This document shows, one piece after another, positions 1 through 7,785 of a stretch of DNA of 11,683 bases. The first letter of the stretch is position 1. Each line of letters starts with the position of its first letter. The stretch is from positions 1 through 11,683 of the forward strand of contig LUZO01000396.1 in assembly GCA_001603685.1 (NCBI GenBank). The letters are read 5' to 3'. The translations under genes were made by a program, and so were the position numbers. The notes beneath the pieces were generated by a model, which saw only the letters and a list, made by a program, of their open reading frames with translations, did not search any database and was not told the origin of the DNA. This DNA comes from Bacteroidales bacterium Bact_23. GTDB lineage: Bacteria; Bacteroidota; Bacteroidia; Bacteroidales; Lentimicrobiaceae.

Positions 1-67
1 CCCCGCTCGCATTATATTTACACACTTTTTGAACCAGTAAACTTTGTAAAACTATTATTTCAGACTT

Positions 68-787
68 ATGTACTCAGACGAACTTGACGAAGAACAAAGA
101 ATCAGGCAAGCCATAACTCCAAAGAGCTGGAATGAGATCAAAACCAGCGACTCCTGGGCTGTTTTTAAAATAATGGCGGAGTTGGTTGACGGATTTGAGA
201 AGATGGCAAGAATCGGTCCGTGTGTTTCCATTTTTGGTTCTGCACGCACCAAAAGCACGAGCAAATACTATAAGCTGGCTGAAGAGATCGCCTACCTGCT
301 TACCAAAAAGGGCTTCGGGGTGATTTCGGGAGGCGGCCCGGGCATTATGGAGGCCGCAAACAAAGGAGCCCACTTCGGAGGAGGCAAATCGGTGGGCCTG
401 AAGATCGATCTGCCGTTTGAACAGTCAGCAAACCTGTTTATTGATCCTGATAAGCTCATGATGTTCGATTACTTTTTTGTCAGAAAAGTGATGTTCATGA
501 AATATTCGCAGGGTTATATCGTTTTACCCGGAGGTTTTGGTACTTTCGACGAATTGTTCGAAGCCATTACCCTGATTCAGACCCATAAAACGGTTAAGTT
601 CCCCATTGTTCTGGTTTCAACCGATTACTGGCAGGGGCTGATTGACTGGATCAGGGATAAAATGCTCCAGGAACAAAATATCAATCCTGGCGATCTTGAT
701 ATTTTCACCCTCGTTGATACTGCTGAAGAAGCAGTTGCCACAATTGAAGATTATTACAATAAATATGCTTTAAAACCCAACTTCTAA
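68..787 (+). CDS. LOG family Rossmann-fold protein (nucleotide 5'-monophosphate phosphoribohydrolase-like)
   Basis: This is a cytoplasmic enzyme of 239 aa. The LOG family (TIGR00730-type, formerly annotated 'lysine decarboxylase') hydrolyses the N-glycosidic bond of nucleoside 5'-monophosphates, including cytokinin ribotides, giving base and ribose 5-phosphate. The sequence shows the family signatures clearly: a first Rossmann strand and loop 'SIFGSAR' around residues 54-60, the glycine loop GGGPGIMEAANKGA at 88-101, and the catalytic/phosphate-binding PGGFGTFDE at 154-162 with the conserved Arg139-Lys140 upstream. The N-terminal ~45 residues precede the core and make it longer than the minimal ~190-aa LOG proteins. 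Start chosen at the first ATG; no Shine-Dalgarno sequence is visible before it. The next gene starts 58 bp downstream on the same strand with no terminator seen, so the two may be co-transcribed. The family is certain; the true substrate (AMP, cytokinin ribotide or another nucleotide) cannot be read from sequence. Confidence 0.93.
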   Translation: MYSDELDEEQRIRQAITPKSWNEIKTSDSWAVFKIMAELVDGFEKMARIGPCVSIFGSARTKSTSKYYKLAEEIAYLLTKKGFGVISGGGPGIMEAANKGAHFGGGKSVGLKIDLPFEQSANLFIDPDKLMMFDYFFVRKVMFMKYSQGYIVLPGGFGTFDELFEAITLIQTHKTVKFPIVLVSTDYWQGLIDWIRDKMLQEQNINPGDLDIFTLVDTAEEAVATIEDYYNKYALKPNF

Positions 788-845
788 GGCCGGCCGGGAA
801 TCTTGCCTTATCGCGTTTGAAGCATAAACTAAAAAAAACACCGAC

Positions 846-1310
846 ATGACTTCTTTAAACTTAATTCAGTTGAATTTCGAGACCGGGGGATACAATCTGC
901 TTGCAAGGGTTATCATTAACGGGAAACACGCCCTTTTGATGATCGATACCGGCGCCCCGAAAACCGTTCTGGACAATGACCATTTCCAGAAGTTTGTAGA
1001 GCAGACCGAACTGAAACGCCAGCCCAGAAAGAAACTGGCTCCGGGCGCTACCAGCATCTACAGCTATACCGGAAAAATTGATACACTGGAGATTGGTTCA
1101 GTGATTATCAGGGATTATGAGATTTCGGCAGTTGACCTGAGTGCCATCAACCGCACTTTCCGCGGACAGGGCAAACCTCAGATTGACGGCCTGCTTGGTT
1201 GCGACCTGCTGCACCATTGCCGGGCAACCCTCAAATTTAAAGAGAGGGTGCTTGAAATTGATGCGCTGGAAGAACCTGCGGAACAAGCTGTAAACTCGGT
1301 CATCGAATAA
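846..1310 (+). CDS. retropepsin-like aspartic protease (clan AA, standalone)
   Basis: A small protein of 154 aa resembling single-domain retropepsin-type aspartic proteases, which would act as homodimers. The catalytic motif is intact: 'LLMIDTGAPKTVLD' with Asp34-Thr35-Gly36-Ala37, preceded by the beta-hairpin 'VIINGKHA'. The second half carries the typical 'LEIGSVIIRDYEIS' strand pair (~81-94) and the conserved 'IDGLLGCDLL' (113-122), the hydrophobic-hydrophobic-Gly motif of the family. There is no signal peptide or membrane segment, so it is probably cytoplasmic. It begins 58 bp after the LOG gene with an A-rich leader and no Shine-Dalgarno sequence. Its 3' end overlaps the convergent FG-GAP gene by 11 bp. 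The target is unknown; bacterial members of this fold are mostly uncharacterised. An alternative is a non-proteolytic relative, but the intact DTGA argues for activity. Confidence 0.85.
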   Translation: MTSLNLIQLNFETGGYNLLARVIINGKHALLMIDTGAPKTVLDNDHFQKFVEQTELKRQPRKKLAPGATSIYSYTGKIDTLEIGSVIIRDYEISAVDLSAINRTFRGQGKPQIDGLLGCDLLHHCRATLKFKERVLEIDALEEPAEQAVNSVIE

Positions 1311-3555
1311 CGGCCAGCCTCACACGCGCCTGAAGCTGTGGGTTGCCGGTATGGGTACAAACAATGAAATAAATCCCCGCCGGCAAGTCTTCCGTATTTA
1401 TCTGTGCGGCATGAAATCCGCCGGTCAGAAAGTTTTTGACCGGCTTTGCCTGCATATTGTATATGCTCACCTGCCAGATGCCCTCAGCCATTATGGTCAG
1501 ATATGCATCCCCGGCGGCGGGATTGGGCGATACCATCGCTTTCAGCCCCCTGTCTCCCTGATTTTCAGGAACTCCGGCCGGGTCAGGTGTAATTCCCCTG
1601 AACAAGGAAACTCCGCCGCAATAGTTCCCCACTGCCAGATCGGGGAACCCGTCGGCGTTCAGGTCGGCTACGGCGGGAGCGGTGCGGATCCCTTCGTTGA
1701 TGTACATAAAATGATCGTCGGCTTTGCTGAACAATGCGCCGGCACCGGCCGTAATGCCTTTATAGCGCGATATCAGCCCGGATTCAGATCCGACCAGCAG
1801 GTTCAGCGTTCCATCAGCCTGGCGGATAAAAGCCGGAACACTGTATCCGGTGTACGATACCAGCGGGTCGGTAACATTTACTCCGCCCCAGAAATCGCTT
1901 ATCAGCCTGAAATCGGGCTGGGTGGCGCTCCCTTCGTTATGGTAGTACGAGAGCCGCCCGTTCCTGCTTCCCGACACCAGATCCGGAAGGCCGTCGCCGT
2001 CGATATCCATCAGTACCGGGGTGGAAAATCCGTCAACCTGAATCTGGCCGTAATCCATCACAGGAGCGGCAAAAACGGGAACCACGCCGGGGCCGGCCAT
2101 ATTTCTGAAGAACAGAATCTTCCCCTCTTCGTATCCTAGCAGCATGTCCACATCTCCGTCGCCATCCAGATCGGCGAAAGCGGGACAGGCGCCCTGAAGC
2201 AGCAAATCGGACACCTTGCCGAAATCGTCATCTTCAAGTTCAAACCGGGGCGAGGTGGCCGTACCCTTGTTCAGATACAAAGCCAGCCGGCTTATAAAAA
2301 CACATTTAAGCTGCCCCGAAGCGTTGTAAACACAGGTATCGAACAAGCCGAAATTCCCGACCACCATATCCGTAAGCCCGTCGTTGTTCACATCGGCAAA
2401 AACCGGATAGGCACCGAGCCCGGCATCAATCATGGTATTCTGCAAAAAGCCGGTTTCCTTCAGCACAAATTCGGGTTTGCCACCGGCTGAAACATCTTCG
2501 TATCTCCATACGCTTTCGATGCCCTGTGTACGCACCAGGCTGGGGTCGAAAGGCGAAGCGACCAGGTCCTTTTTGCCCGAATTCGCCAGATCAATGTGCT
2601 GAACCAGCGGAAACGACCATAGCTTTACGGGATTATCTTCAGGATACGCTTCCAACTGCTCCACCATAAAGGCATCAATGTTTGTTCCGCCGTTTACCAG
2701 ATTGGCCATATCAGGGTAGTCAACATCGCCCAGCAACAGGTCATATACGCCGTTTCCGGTGATGTCGATCAGGCAGAAGGTGGAGCCGGTATGTTTGGGA
2801 TCATCGGCCTGGGCGTTGCGGCTTCCCTTGTTGAAGCAGGTATCGAGGTAGATGATGTTCGACTCCGGATTTTCGCCAAAATTGCCCCAGCAACTGCTGA
2901 CCTTATGAAAAAGCAGCGAATCGGCAGTTCCGGTCTCCTCCATTGATCTGTTCAGATGCAGGTCAACCCAGGTTCCGAGCCCCCAGAAAGTAAGGATATC
3001 CAGGTCGCCGTCACCGTCAATGTCCACAATGGCAGGATAATCCACATAGGTAACCAGCAGGTTGGTAAACATCGGCCCCTGAAGCGACAGGATATAGGGA
3101 TCGACAGCTTTTTCAAACTCCGGAAAGGTTGTTCCCGTATTTTTGTACACCATGATTCCGCCCGGCGTATAGGTGAAAATGTCCGGTTTCCCGTCGCCGT
3201 TATAATCGGCTGTTTGGAACCAGTGATTCAGCTTCGGGAAGAACTTCCGGTAGTAGGGTTCATAAACATACGACTGTCCGGTATCCTCATGTTCACGGTA
3301 CAGGAATGTCAGCAGCCGGTCGCCGTGCCTGTCGAAAACCAGCAGGTCCTCTTTTCCGTCGCTGTCAAGGTCGTATTTGCCAAACTGGGCATTGTTCAAA
3401 CCTCCGGCCCAGGCATTGAGCAGGGTTTTGCCATACGCTTCCACAGGCAGATCGGTCCACTGCCTGAAGCCGAAATCGTTCAGGATTTGCCCGTTTGCCG
3501 GACGGGAAAACAATAAAAATCCGATGAATGCACAAAAAACAAGCAAGCGGCGCAT
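1300..3555 (-). CDS. secreted FG-GAP/VCBS repeat beta-propeller protein with T9SS type A sorting domain
   Basis: A 751-aa protein, predicted to be secreted or cell-surface attached. Residues 1-22 form a Sec signal peptide (MRRLL, hydrophobic core, then 'RPANG' before Gln23). The body holds repeated Ca2+-binding-like loops of the form D-x-D-G-D-G-x-x-D: clear copies begin near 62, 117, 178, 264, 388, 462, 517 and 631, with a decayed one near 322. Each is followed by a hydrophobic strand such as 'LLVF' or 'MVVG', as in FG-GAP/VCBS propeller blades. The last ~78 residues (from 'MVSPNPAAGDAYLTI' near 674, through 'VSIYNMQAKPVKN' and 'LPAGIYFIV' to the end) are a T9SS type A C-terminal sorting domain, normally cleaved on export. 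The start is supported by a good AAAGGA sequence (3561-3566, minus strand) 5 nt from the ATG. It diverges from secDF and overlaps the retropepsin gene tail to tail. Such proteins are usually adhesin-like or of unknown role; no enzymatic domain is visible. Confidence 0.9.
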   Translation of the reverse strand: MRRLLVFCAFIGFLLFSRPANGQILNDFGFRQWTDLPVEAYGKTLLNAWAGGLNNAQFGKYDLDSDGKEDLLVFDRHGDRLLTFLYREHEDTGQSYVYEPYYRKFFPKLNHWFQTADYNGDGKPDIFTYTPGGIMVYKNTGTTFPEFEKAVDPYILSLQGPMFTNLLVTYVDYPAIVDIDGDGDLDILTFWGLGTWVDLHLNRSMEETGTADSLLFHKVSSCWGNFGENPESNIIYLDTCFNKGSRNAQADDPKHTGSTFCLIDITGNGVYDLLLGDVDYPDMANLVNGGTNIDAFMVEQLEAYPEDNPVKLWSFPLVQHIDLANSGKKDLVASPFDPSLVRTQGIESVWRYEDVSAGGKPEFVLKETGFLQNTMIDAGLGAYPVFADVNNDGLTDMVVGNFGLFDTCVYNASGQLKCVFISRLALYLNKGTATSPRFELEDDDFGKVSDLLLQGACPAFADLDGDGDVDMLLGYEEGKILFFRNMAGPGVVPVFAAPVMDYGQIQVDGFSTPVLMDIDGDGLPDLVSGSRNGRLSYYHNEGSATQPDFRLISDFWGGVNVTDPLVSYTGYSVPAFIRQADGTLNLLVGSESGLISRYKGITAGAGALFSKADDHFMYINEGIRTAPAVADLNADGFPDLAVGNYCGGVSLFRGITPDPAGVPENQGDRGLKAMVSPNPAAGDAYLTIMAEGIWQVSIYNMQAKPVKNFLTGGFHAAQINTEDLPAGIYFIVCTHTGNPQLQARVRLAVIR

Positions 3556-3824
3556 ATCTTTCCTTTCTTATGGTTTCTTACAGTGTAAAATTAGCTAAAA
3601 AGAGATGCATGGTGACCGGTTTTCAGGAAGTTTGCAAAATAATGATCCGTAAGCGGGGTAAACTTAATGCTCCAATCAACATTTAACCATTTGCACTACA
3701 ATAAGTTCCATCTAATTTTTAAATGTGAAAAAATCATAGACAAGGCAGGTTGGTATTTTACAATAGAAGTTCTATATTTGCAGGCTCAAAAAAACAGTCA
3801 AATTCAAATTAATAATTAACACAC
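3556..3824. other. divergent intergenic region between the FG-GAP gene and secDF
   Basis: These 269 bp separate the two divergently read genes and must contain both promoters. The secDF side has a convincing Bacteroidota promoter (listed separately). For the minus-strand FG-GAP gene, the AT-rich element TAATTTTA (3586-3593, read on the minus strand) lies about 30 nt before the start and could be a -7 element, but I see no matching upstream TTG box at the right distance. No open reading frame or RNA structure was recognised here. Confidence 0.6.
3750..3780 (+). promoter_or_regulatory. Bacteroidota-type housekeeping promoter for secDF
   Basis: TATATTTG at 3773-3780 matches the Bacteroidota -7 consensus TAnnTTTG exactly. 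TTGG at 3750-3753 lies 19 bp upstream and fits the -33 TTTG/TTG element. Transcription would then start near 3786-3790, giving a short AT-rich leader of about 35-40 nt before the ATG at 3825. The leader lacks a Shine-Dalgarno sequence, which is normal for this phylum. Confidence 0.72.
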
Positions 3825-6800
3825 ATGCAGAATAAAGGTGCTATTAAGTTCTTCGCAATTGCAATGGCAATTGTGTGCCTTTTTCAGCTTTCGTTCACAT
3901 TCTTCACAAAAAGGGTTGAGAAAAAAGCCAGAGAATACTCCAGGAATGAAGCTGCGATCAGTCAGGCGAAAGAGCTGGCTAAGGGAAACACACTACTCGA
4001 ACAGACACTGCTTGATTCCATTGGTAAAGCAAGAGAGCGCTATTATCTTGATTCGATGTCGAACCAGACGGTTTACAACATTCTGGTTCGCAAATACACT
4101 TATCAGGAGTGTAAAGAGCGCGAACTGAACCTGGGTCTTGACCTTAAGGGCGGTATGAATGTAACAATGGAAGTATCGGTTGTTGATATTGTCAGGGCAT
4201 TATCTGATCATAGTACCAATCCGGTTTTCACTCAGGCCATCGATCTGGCAGTAGCCAGGCAGAAGACCAGTCAGACCGATTTTGTTACCCTTTTTGGCGA
4301 AGCATTTAAAGAGGTTGATCCCAATGCAAGCCTTGCCGCCATTTTCAATACCGTTGACCTTAAAGACAAGATTTCATACAACTCCACCAACGAGGAAGTT
4401 CTGAAAGTTATCCGCCAGGAGACCAATGGCGCCATCGACCGCACCTATAATATATTGCGTACCCGTATCGACCGTTTCGGCGTTGCCCAGCCTAACATTC
4501 AGCAGTTACAGACTGCCGGCCGCATTCTTGTTGAGCTTCCGGGCATCAAGGAGCCGGAGCGTGTACGCAAGCTTCTGCAGGGAACTGCACAGCTCGAGTT
4601 CTGGGAAACCTACCAGTTTGCCGAGCTTGTACCTTACTTCGAGGAAGCCAACAAACGACTTGCTTCGATTTCAGACGCCAAAGCAGCCCCTGCCACCACT
4701 GTTGAAGGTGAAGAAACTGCCGCGACAGCCGAAGAGGAGCAGACCACTGTTGTGGAAGAAACTGTTGTTGAAACCGATACCACTCAGACTTCACTGCTGG
4801 ATAAGATTTCCGATACACTTACTACGGATCAGCAGCAGCAGTCGTTCGACAAATATGCGAAGGAGAACCCGCTGTTTGCTTACCTGAATCCGGCAATTTA
4901 CCCCGACGGACAGGGCAGGTACTTCCCGGGACAGGGCGCTACCGTAGGTTATGCCATGATTAAGGATACTTCAAGGGTAAACCGCATGCTTAATCAGGCA
5001 AAAAGCACTTTCCCGCGCGACCTTAAACTGGTCTGGACTGTAAAGCCCGAAAACGATCGCCCCGACATTCTCGAACTGATAGCTCTGAAAATAACCTCAC
5101 GCGATGGTATGGCTCCGCTGGGCGGCGACGCCGTTGTTGATGCCCGTCAGGACTACGACCAGAATGGCAATGTTGAAATTACCATGATGATGAATGCCGA
5201 AGGTGCAAAGGTTTGGAAGAGACTTACCGCCGAAAACATCGGCAATCAGATTGCGATTGTTCTCGACGACTATGTTTATTCAGCACCACGCGTTAACAGC
5301 GAAATTCCCAATGGCCGTTCATCAATTACCGGCAACTTTACCATTGAAGAGGCACAGGACCTTGCAAACATCCTGAAAGCCGGAAAACTTCCCGCTCCCG
5401 CACGCATCGTACAGGAAGAGATCGTTGGACCTTCACTCGGACGCGAATCAATTAACTCGGGTCTTGCTTCATTCATCATCGCTTTCGTTCTGGTTCTGCT
5501 CTACATGGTTTTCTATTACAACAGAGCCGGATTTGTTGCCGACCTTGCCCTTGTTACCAATATCTTCTTTATCATGGGAGTACTTACCTCGCTCGGCGCC
5601 GTACTTACCCTGCCGGGTATCGCGGGTATTGTACTAACCCTGGGTATGGCAGTTGACGCGAATGTGATTATCTTCGAGCGTATCAAGGAAGAGATCAGAG
5701 CCGGCAAAGGCCCGAGACTCGCCCTTACCGACGGTTACAGCAACGCATACTCCGCCATCATCGACGGTAATGTTACCACACTGCTTACCGGTATCGTTCT
5801 CTACATTTTCGGTTCAGGTCCCATCCAGGGTTTTGCCACCACCCTGATCATTGGTATCATCACCTCACTGTTTACCGCCATCTTTATTTCAAGGATTATC
5901 TTTGAAAGACAACTGAACAAGAACAGGAAAATCACTTTCGACAACGAATACACCCGCGATGCATTTACCAATGTAAACATCGATTTCATCGGCAATCGCA
6001 AAAAAATGTACATTGCTTCAGGAATCATGATTTTGATTGGTATTTTCTCACTTACCTTCAAAGGCCTTAACTACGGCGTTGACTTCACCGGAGGCCGCAC
6101 CTATGTTATCCGCTTCGATAAAGAGGTAAGTACCAATGAGGTAAGAAGCCTGCTGGCTGACGAATTGGGCGAAGCTCCCGAAGTAAAAACCTTCGGTTCT
6201 TCAAATCAGGTGAAGATTACCACCAAATATATGATTGACGAGGATACCCAGCTTGCCGACTCAACTGTAGAGGCAAAAGTTTACAACGGTCTGAAGGGGC
6301 TTTATGAAACGCCAATCAGCCACGCTGACTTTACCTCCGACAGCGACACCAAGGTGCTGGGCCGCCTCAGCTCACAGAAAGTAGGGCCTACCGTAGCAAC
6401 CGACATCAAGCGGAGTGCGGTGATGGCTGTATTCTTTGCGCTGGTCATCATATTTATCTACATCGCCATCAGGTTTAAGAGGTGGCAGTACGGACTTGGT
6501 GGTCTGCTTGCCCTTGCACACGACACCATTATTACCCTGTCGTTCTATTCGATCTTCTCGGGAATCCTCCCCTTCAACCTTGAGGTTGACCAGTCGCTGA
6601 TTGCTGCGCTGCTTACCATCATCGGATACTCCATCAACGACACCGTGGTTATCTTCGACCGTATCAGGGAGTATCTCGGGCTTTATCCCAAACGGGCCAT
6701 TAACGAAACCATGAATAACGCCATGAACAGCACACTCGGCCGTACCTTCAATACTTCAGGTACCACTCTGGTTGTATTGATTGCCATCTTCATATTCGGA

Positions 6801-6959
6801 GGCGAGGTAATCCGCGGCTTTATCTTTGCGCTGCTCGTAGGTATTACAGTAGGTACTTACTCATCAATCTTTATTGCTTCACCGCTTGCTTACGACTTTA
6901 TCAAAATAGCGCAGAAGCGTGCTAAAGATAAAGAAGCAGAAAAGAAAGCGAAAAAATAA
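3825..6959 (+). CDS. secDF: protein translocase subunit SecDF (fused SecD-SecF)
   Basis: This 1044-aa inner-membrane protein uses the proton gradient to help pull Sec substrates across the membrane. The SecD half has a first membrane helix (~8-27), the motif 'LGLDLKGGMNVTMEV' (~102-116), the periplasmic P1 region (~110-540), and then five helices including the signature 'GMAVDANVIIFERIKEE' (607-623, Asp611 in the proton path). The SecF half restarts at ~728 with its own first helix, 'GVDFTGG' (751-757), a periplasmic loop, and 'GYSINDTVVIFDRIREY' (934-950) followed by the ET-N-A-N-TL-RT-TS stretch. Two complete six-helix halves in one frame are normal for Bacteroidota. A Thr/Glu-rich, low-complexity segment interrupts P1 at ~286-322. 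The C-terminus is Lys-rich and cytoplasmic. It has its own promoter and a strong terminator, so it is probably monocistronic. Confidence 0.97.
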   Translation: MQNKGAIKFFAIAMAIVCLFQLSFTFFTKRVEKKAREYSRNEAAISQAKELAKGNTLLEQTLLDSIGKARERYYLDSMSNQTVYNILVRKYTYQECKERELNLGLDLKGGMNVTMEVSVVDIVRALSDHSTNPVFTQAIDLAVARQKTSQTDFVTLFGEAFKEVDPNASLAAIFNTVDLKDKISYNSTNEEVLKVIRQETNGAIDRTYNILRTRIDRFGVAQPNIQQLQTAGRILVELPGIKEPERVRKLLQGTAQLEFWETYQFAELVPYFEEANKRLASISDAKAAPATTVEGEETAATAEEEQTTVVEETVVETDTTQTSLLDKISDTLTTDQQQQSFDKYAKENPLFAYLNPAIYPDGQGRYFPGQGATVGYAMIKDTSRVNRMLNQAKSTFPRDLKLVWTVKPENDRPDILELIALKITSRDGMAPLGGDAVVDARQDYDQNGNVEITMMMNAEGAKVWKRLTAENIGNQIAIVLDDYVYSAPRVNSEIPNGRSSITGNFTIEEAQDLANILKAGKLPAPARIVQEEIVGPSLGRESINSGLASFIIAFVLVLLYMVFYYNRAGFVADLALVTNIFFIMGVLTSLGAVLTLPGIAGIVLTLGMAVDANVIIFERIKEEIRAGKGPRLALTDGYSNAYSAIIDGNVTTLLTGIVLYIFGSGPIQGFATTLIIGIITSLFTAIFISRIIFERQLNKNRKITFDNEYTRDAFTNVNIDFIGNRKKMYIASGIMILIGIFSLTFKGLNYGVDFTGGRTYVIRFDKEVSTNEVRSLLADELGEAPEVKTFGSSNQVKITTKYMIDEDTQLADSTVEAKVYNGLKGLYETPISHADFTSDSDTKVLGRLSSQKVGPTVATDIKRSAVMAVFFALVIIFIYIAIRFKRWQYGLGGLLALAHDTIITLSFYSIFSGILPFNLEVDQSLIAALLTIIGYSINDTVVIFDRIREYLGLYPKRAINETMNNAMNSTLGRTFNTSGTTLVVLIAIFIFGGEVIRGFIFALLVGITVGTYSSIFIASPLAYDFIKIAQKRAKDKEAEKKAKK

Positions 6960-6980
6960 GCTCAGGCTATTATTGTGAGA

Positions 6981-7013
6981 AGCCCCGTTATTGTTGCAAT
7001 AGCGGGGCTTTTT
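6981..7013 (+). terminator. intrinsic terminator after secDF
   Basis: A 13-bp stem (6981-6993 pairing with 6997-7009, one G-U wobble, otherwise perfect) closes a 3-nt TTG loop and runs straight into TTTTT (7009-7013). It lies 21 bp after the secDF stop codon. This is a textbook rho-independent terminator. Confidence 0.92.
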
Positions 7014-7104
7014 CTATCTTTTAACCAGGAAAAAACACCAAACCGGCAACAAAAAAACAGTGCATGATCTGCACGGTAAGCTGCCAGATGAATTTTAAAA
7101 ATTT

Positions 7105-7122
7105 TCGGCAAAAGCATGCCGA
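7105..7122 (+). other. small perfect inverted repeat upstream of the tat gene
   Basis: TCGGCA (7105-7110) and TGCCGA (7117-7122) form a perfect 6-bp stem with a 6-nt loop, followed by TTATTTTTTG. It could be a weak second terminator or a regulator-binding site. The T-rich stretch after it (TATTTTTTG 7124-7132, TAATTTTA 7133-7140) is also the most likely place for the -7 element of the tat promoter, although neither copy fits TAnnTTTG exactly. A second small inverted repeat, GTGCA-N5-TGCAC, lies at 7060-7074. Function unproven. Confidence 0.35.
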
Positions 7123-7160
7123 TTATTTTTTGTAATTTTACAACGCCAAGGAACTGACAG

Positions 7161-7613
7161 ATGTTTATTCAGCAACTTCTATTTTTGGATATCAGCGGAG
7201 GTGAGTTTTTAGTCATCCTCCTGGCTATATTTCTTGTTTTCGGGCCAAAGAAGATGCCTGAAATGGCAAGAAAGATTGGCCGGGCCATGAATGAGCTAAA
7301 AAAGGCTTCGAGCGACATTACCCGCGAATTCAGTAAAGAGACCGAAAGCATCACCCGCGAAATCAGCAATACCCGCGAAATGCTGCGCAAAGAAGGCGAA
7401 GCACTCAGAAACGGGCTGCTGGACACCGAAAAAACTATAGAAAAGAACCTGGACATTTCACCCGAGGCCCCGGCAAACTGGGAAACTGAAGCTAAATCCG
7501 TTCAGGATGCGGCAAATGATGACAACACAGCTGAAGCATCCTCAGTATATGAAGATGAAACGCCGATACCTTTTGAAAACAGAAACCAGGCTCCGCCCGC
7601 AGCCGAAAAATGA
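7161..7613 (+). CDS. twin-arginine translocase TatA/TatB-family subunit with long coiled-coil tail
   Basis: A 150-aa single-pass inner-membrane protein of the Tat pathway, which exports folded proteins. The N-terminus has the canonical layout: a short outside segment with Glu15, a membrane helix (~15-27), the hinge 'FGPKKMPE' (27-34), and an amphipathic helix 'MARKIGRAMNELKKA' (35-49). The remaining ~100 residues form a charged helix (about 50-97) with an 11-residue periodicity, then an acidic, Pro-rich disordered tail. TatA proteins are usually 60-90 aa and TatB proteins 140-180 aa, so length and the Glu before the helix resemble TatB, while the FGPKK hinge is common to both. Gene symbol left open for that reason. 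Start supported by AAGGA (7148-7152), 8 nt before the ATG. No tatC is present in the window. It follows the secDF terminator, so it is likely transcribed separately. Confidence 0.9.
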   Translation: MFIQQLLFLDISGGEFLVILLAIFLVFGPKKMPEMARKIGRAMNELKKASSDITREFSKETESITREISNTREMLRKEGEALRNGLLDTEKTIEKNLDISPEAPANWETEAKSVQDAANDDNTAEASSVYEDETPIPFENRNQAPPAAEK

Positions 7614-7785
7614 TTTCCAGTGAAATGTCGTTTTACCGGCGCTTATTTCCTTAAACACCATGTCAGGCACAATTTTAACACTTGAAAACCGTTAATTATC
7701 TGCCCGTTTCTGATTCATTTTCCGGGCGCTTCAGGTTCACACACGAAAAATGTATAATTTAGCAGTCTAATCGAGAAATAAGACA
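7614..7785. other. intergenic region between the tat gene and the PorE-like gene
   Basis: No open reading frame was recognised in these 172 bp. TATAATTTAG (7753-7762) lies about 25 nt before the next ATG and may be a -7 element (TAATTTAG differs from TAnnTTTG at one position), but I could not find a convincing -33 box. A 5-bp inverted repeat (7702-7706/7723-7727) lacks a T-tract and is not called as a terminator. Confidence 0.4.

Noticed and set aside
28..46. TTTG and TAAACTTTG before the LOG gene as a promoter
   Set aside because: The spacing between the elements is far too short and the -7 candidate has one base too many compared with TAnnTTTG.
788..795. GGCCGGCC palindrome after the LOG gene as a regulatory site
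   Set aside because: An isolated 8-bp GC palindrome directly after a stop codon, without a partner or T-tract, is not enough to call anything.
1351..2139. Long plus-strand open frame of 262 codons
   Set aside because: It lies antisense to the FG-GAP gene, whose product has a signal peptide, repeats and sorting domain. The antisense translation shows no recognisable motifs, and the open frame is expected from the sequence bias of repeated DxDGDG codons.
2956..3516. Plus-strand open frame of 186 codons
   Set aside because: This is also antisense to the FG-GAP gene, without recognisable domain or ribosome-binding site.
7702..7727. Inverted repeat GCCCG/CGGGC as terminator of the tat gene
   Set aside because: The stem has only 5 bp, the loop is 16 nt, and there is no T-tract on either strand.
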